From contig PMYF01000655.1 in assembly GCA_003171295.1 (NCBI GenBank), positions 1,317 through 6,915 of the forward strand: a DNA stretch of 5,599 nucleotides, written 5' to 3'. Made by a program: the position numbers and the translations under genes. This document shows, one piece after another, positions 5,411 through 5,599 of this stretch (position 1 is its first letter; every line of letters begins with the position of its first letter). Source of the stretch: Acidobacteriota bacterium. GTDB lineage: Bacteria > Acidobacteriota > Terriglobia > UBA7540. Below the pieces are notes generated by a model. That model saw nothing but the letters and a program-made list of their open reading frames with translations, was not told the DNA's origin and did no database searches.

Positions 5411-5599
5411 TCACTTGGAGGCCGCGGCTTGCTTCTTGCCGTCCCAGATTCCCTTATCGCTATCACTCGTCCAGGTTCCGGAGAGCTGACCTTTGTTGTA
5501 CTTGCCCATGATGACGTAGTTACCCTGGGGTGTGTCGATATGAATCTCCAGCATGTTGCGACGGAATGTTCCCGAGCTGAGTTGGGTGCCGCCCATGGG
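5411..5599 (-). CDS. C-terminal fragment of an unrecognised, beta-rich protein
   Basis: The frame is open to the window edge and encodes the last 62 residues of a protein whose start lies beyond it; the ATG at 5596 is internal or only a possible start, with no upstream sequence to judge. Alternating hydrophobic residues (MLEIHIDTPQGNYVIMGKY) and Gly-rich turns (KGQLSGTWTSDSDKGIWDGK) suggest repeated beta-hairpins, followed by a short polar tail KKQAAASK. I do not recognise the family. The pattern resembles C-terminal 'GTW...G.W.GKK' hairpins of small secreted hypothetical proteins, but that is an impression only. It converges on the radical SAM gene with the long palindrome between them. Confidence 0.6.
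   Translation of the reverse strand, partial: PMGGTQLSSGTFRRNMLEIHIDTPQGNYVIMGKYNKGQLSGTWTSDSDKGIWDGKKQAAASK

Noticed and set aside
5172..5489. A 105-codon plus-strand frame through the long palindrome
   Set aside because: Much of it is the inverted repeat itself, and it runs opposite the C-terminal gene at 5411; no ribosome binding site or domain was seen.
1..5599. CRISPR array, transposon ends, tRNA or riboswitch
   Set aside because: No regularly spaced direct repeats, transposase motifs, cloverleaf or known riboswitch core was seen when reading both strands.

Overview
This 5.6 kb window looks like ordinary chromosomal DNA from a fairly GC-rich, Gram-negative-type bacterium. An outer-membrane beta-barrel gene (DUF481) with a signal peptide implies an outer membrane. 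The mix of a lactonase, a DUF481 porin-like protein, a secreted GH20-type glycosidase and an SRPBCC protein, together with several dyad repeats between genes, would fit an acidobacterial or similar soil heterotroph. That placement is inference from gene content only; no rRNA or other phylogenetic marker is present.

Layout: (1) 1-687 (+), 3' part of an SMP-30/gluconolactonase gene, cut by the window start; (2) 775-1833 (-), DUF481 outer-membrane protein starting at TTG behind a strong ribosome binding site; (3) 2058-3140 (+), secreted GH20-like glycoside hydrolase with an intact Asp-Glu catalytic pair and a good candidate promoter; (4) 3418-3810 (-), SRPBCC/AHSA1-like protein; (5) 3997-5019 (+), radical SAM protein without a SPASM extension; (6) 5411-5599 (-), 3' end of an unrecognised protein cut by the window end.

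The genes alternate strictly in strand (+ - + - + -), so each is probably its own transcription unit and the window gives no operon evidence for a shared pathway. The lactonase and glycosidase both suggest carbohydrate use, but nothing in the sequence links them mechanistically. All three convergent junctions (688-774, 3141-3417, 5020-5410) contain inverted repeats, and so does one of the two divergent junctions (1834-2057). Two of these elements share a sub-motif. These repeats, a well-formed promoter pointing into a gene-free stretch antisense to the end of the radical SAM gene, and a run of eight G in the outer-membrane gene are the most unusual signals. I found no CRISPR array, transposase, tRNA, rRNA, phage gene or defence system, and no convincing new multi-gene system.
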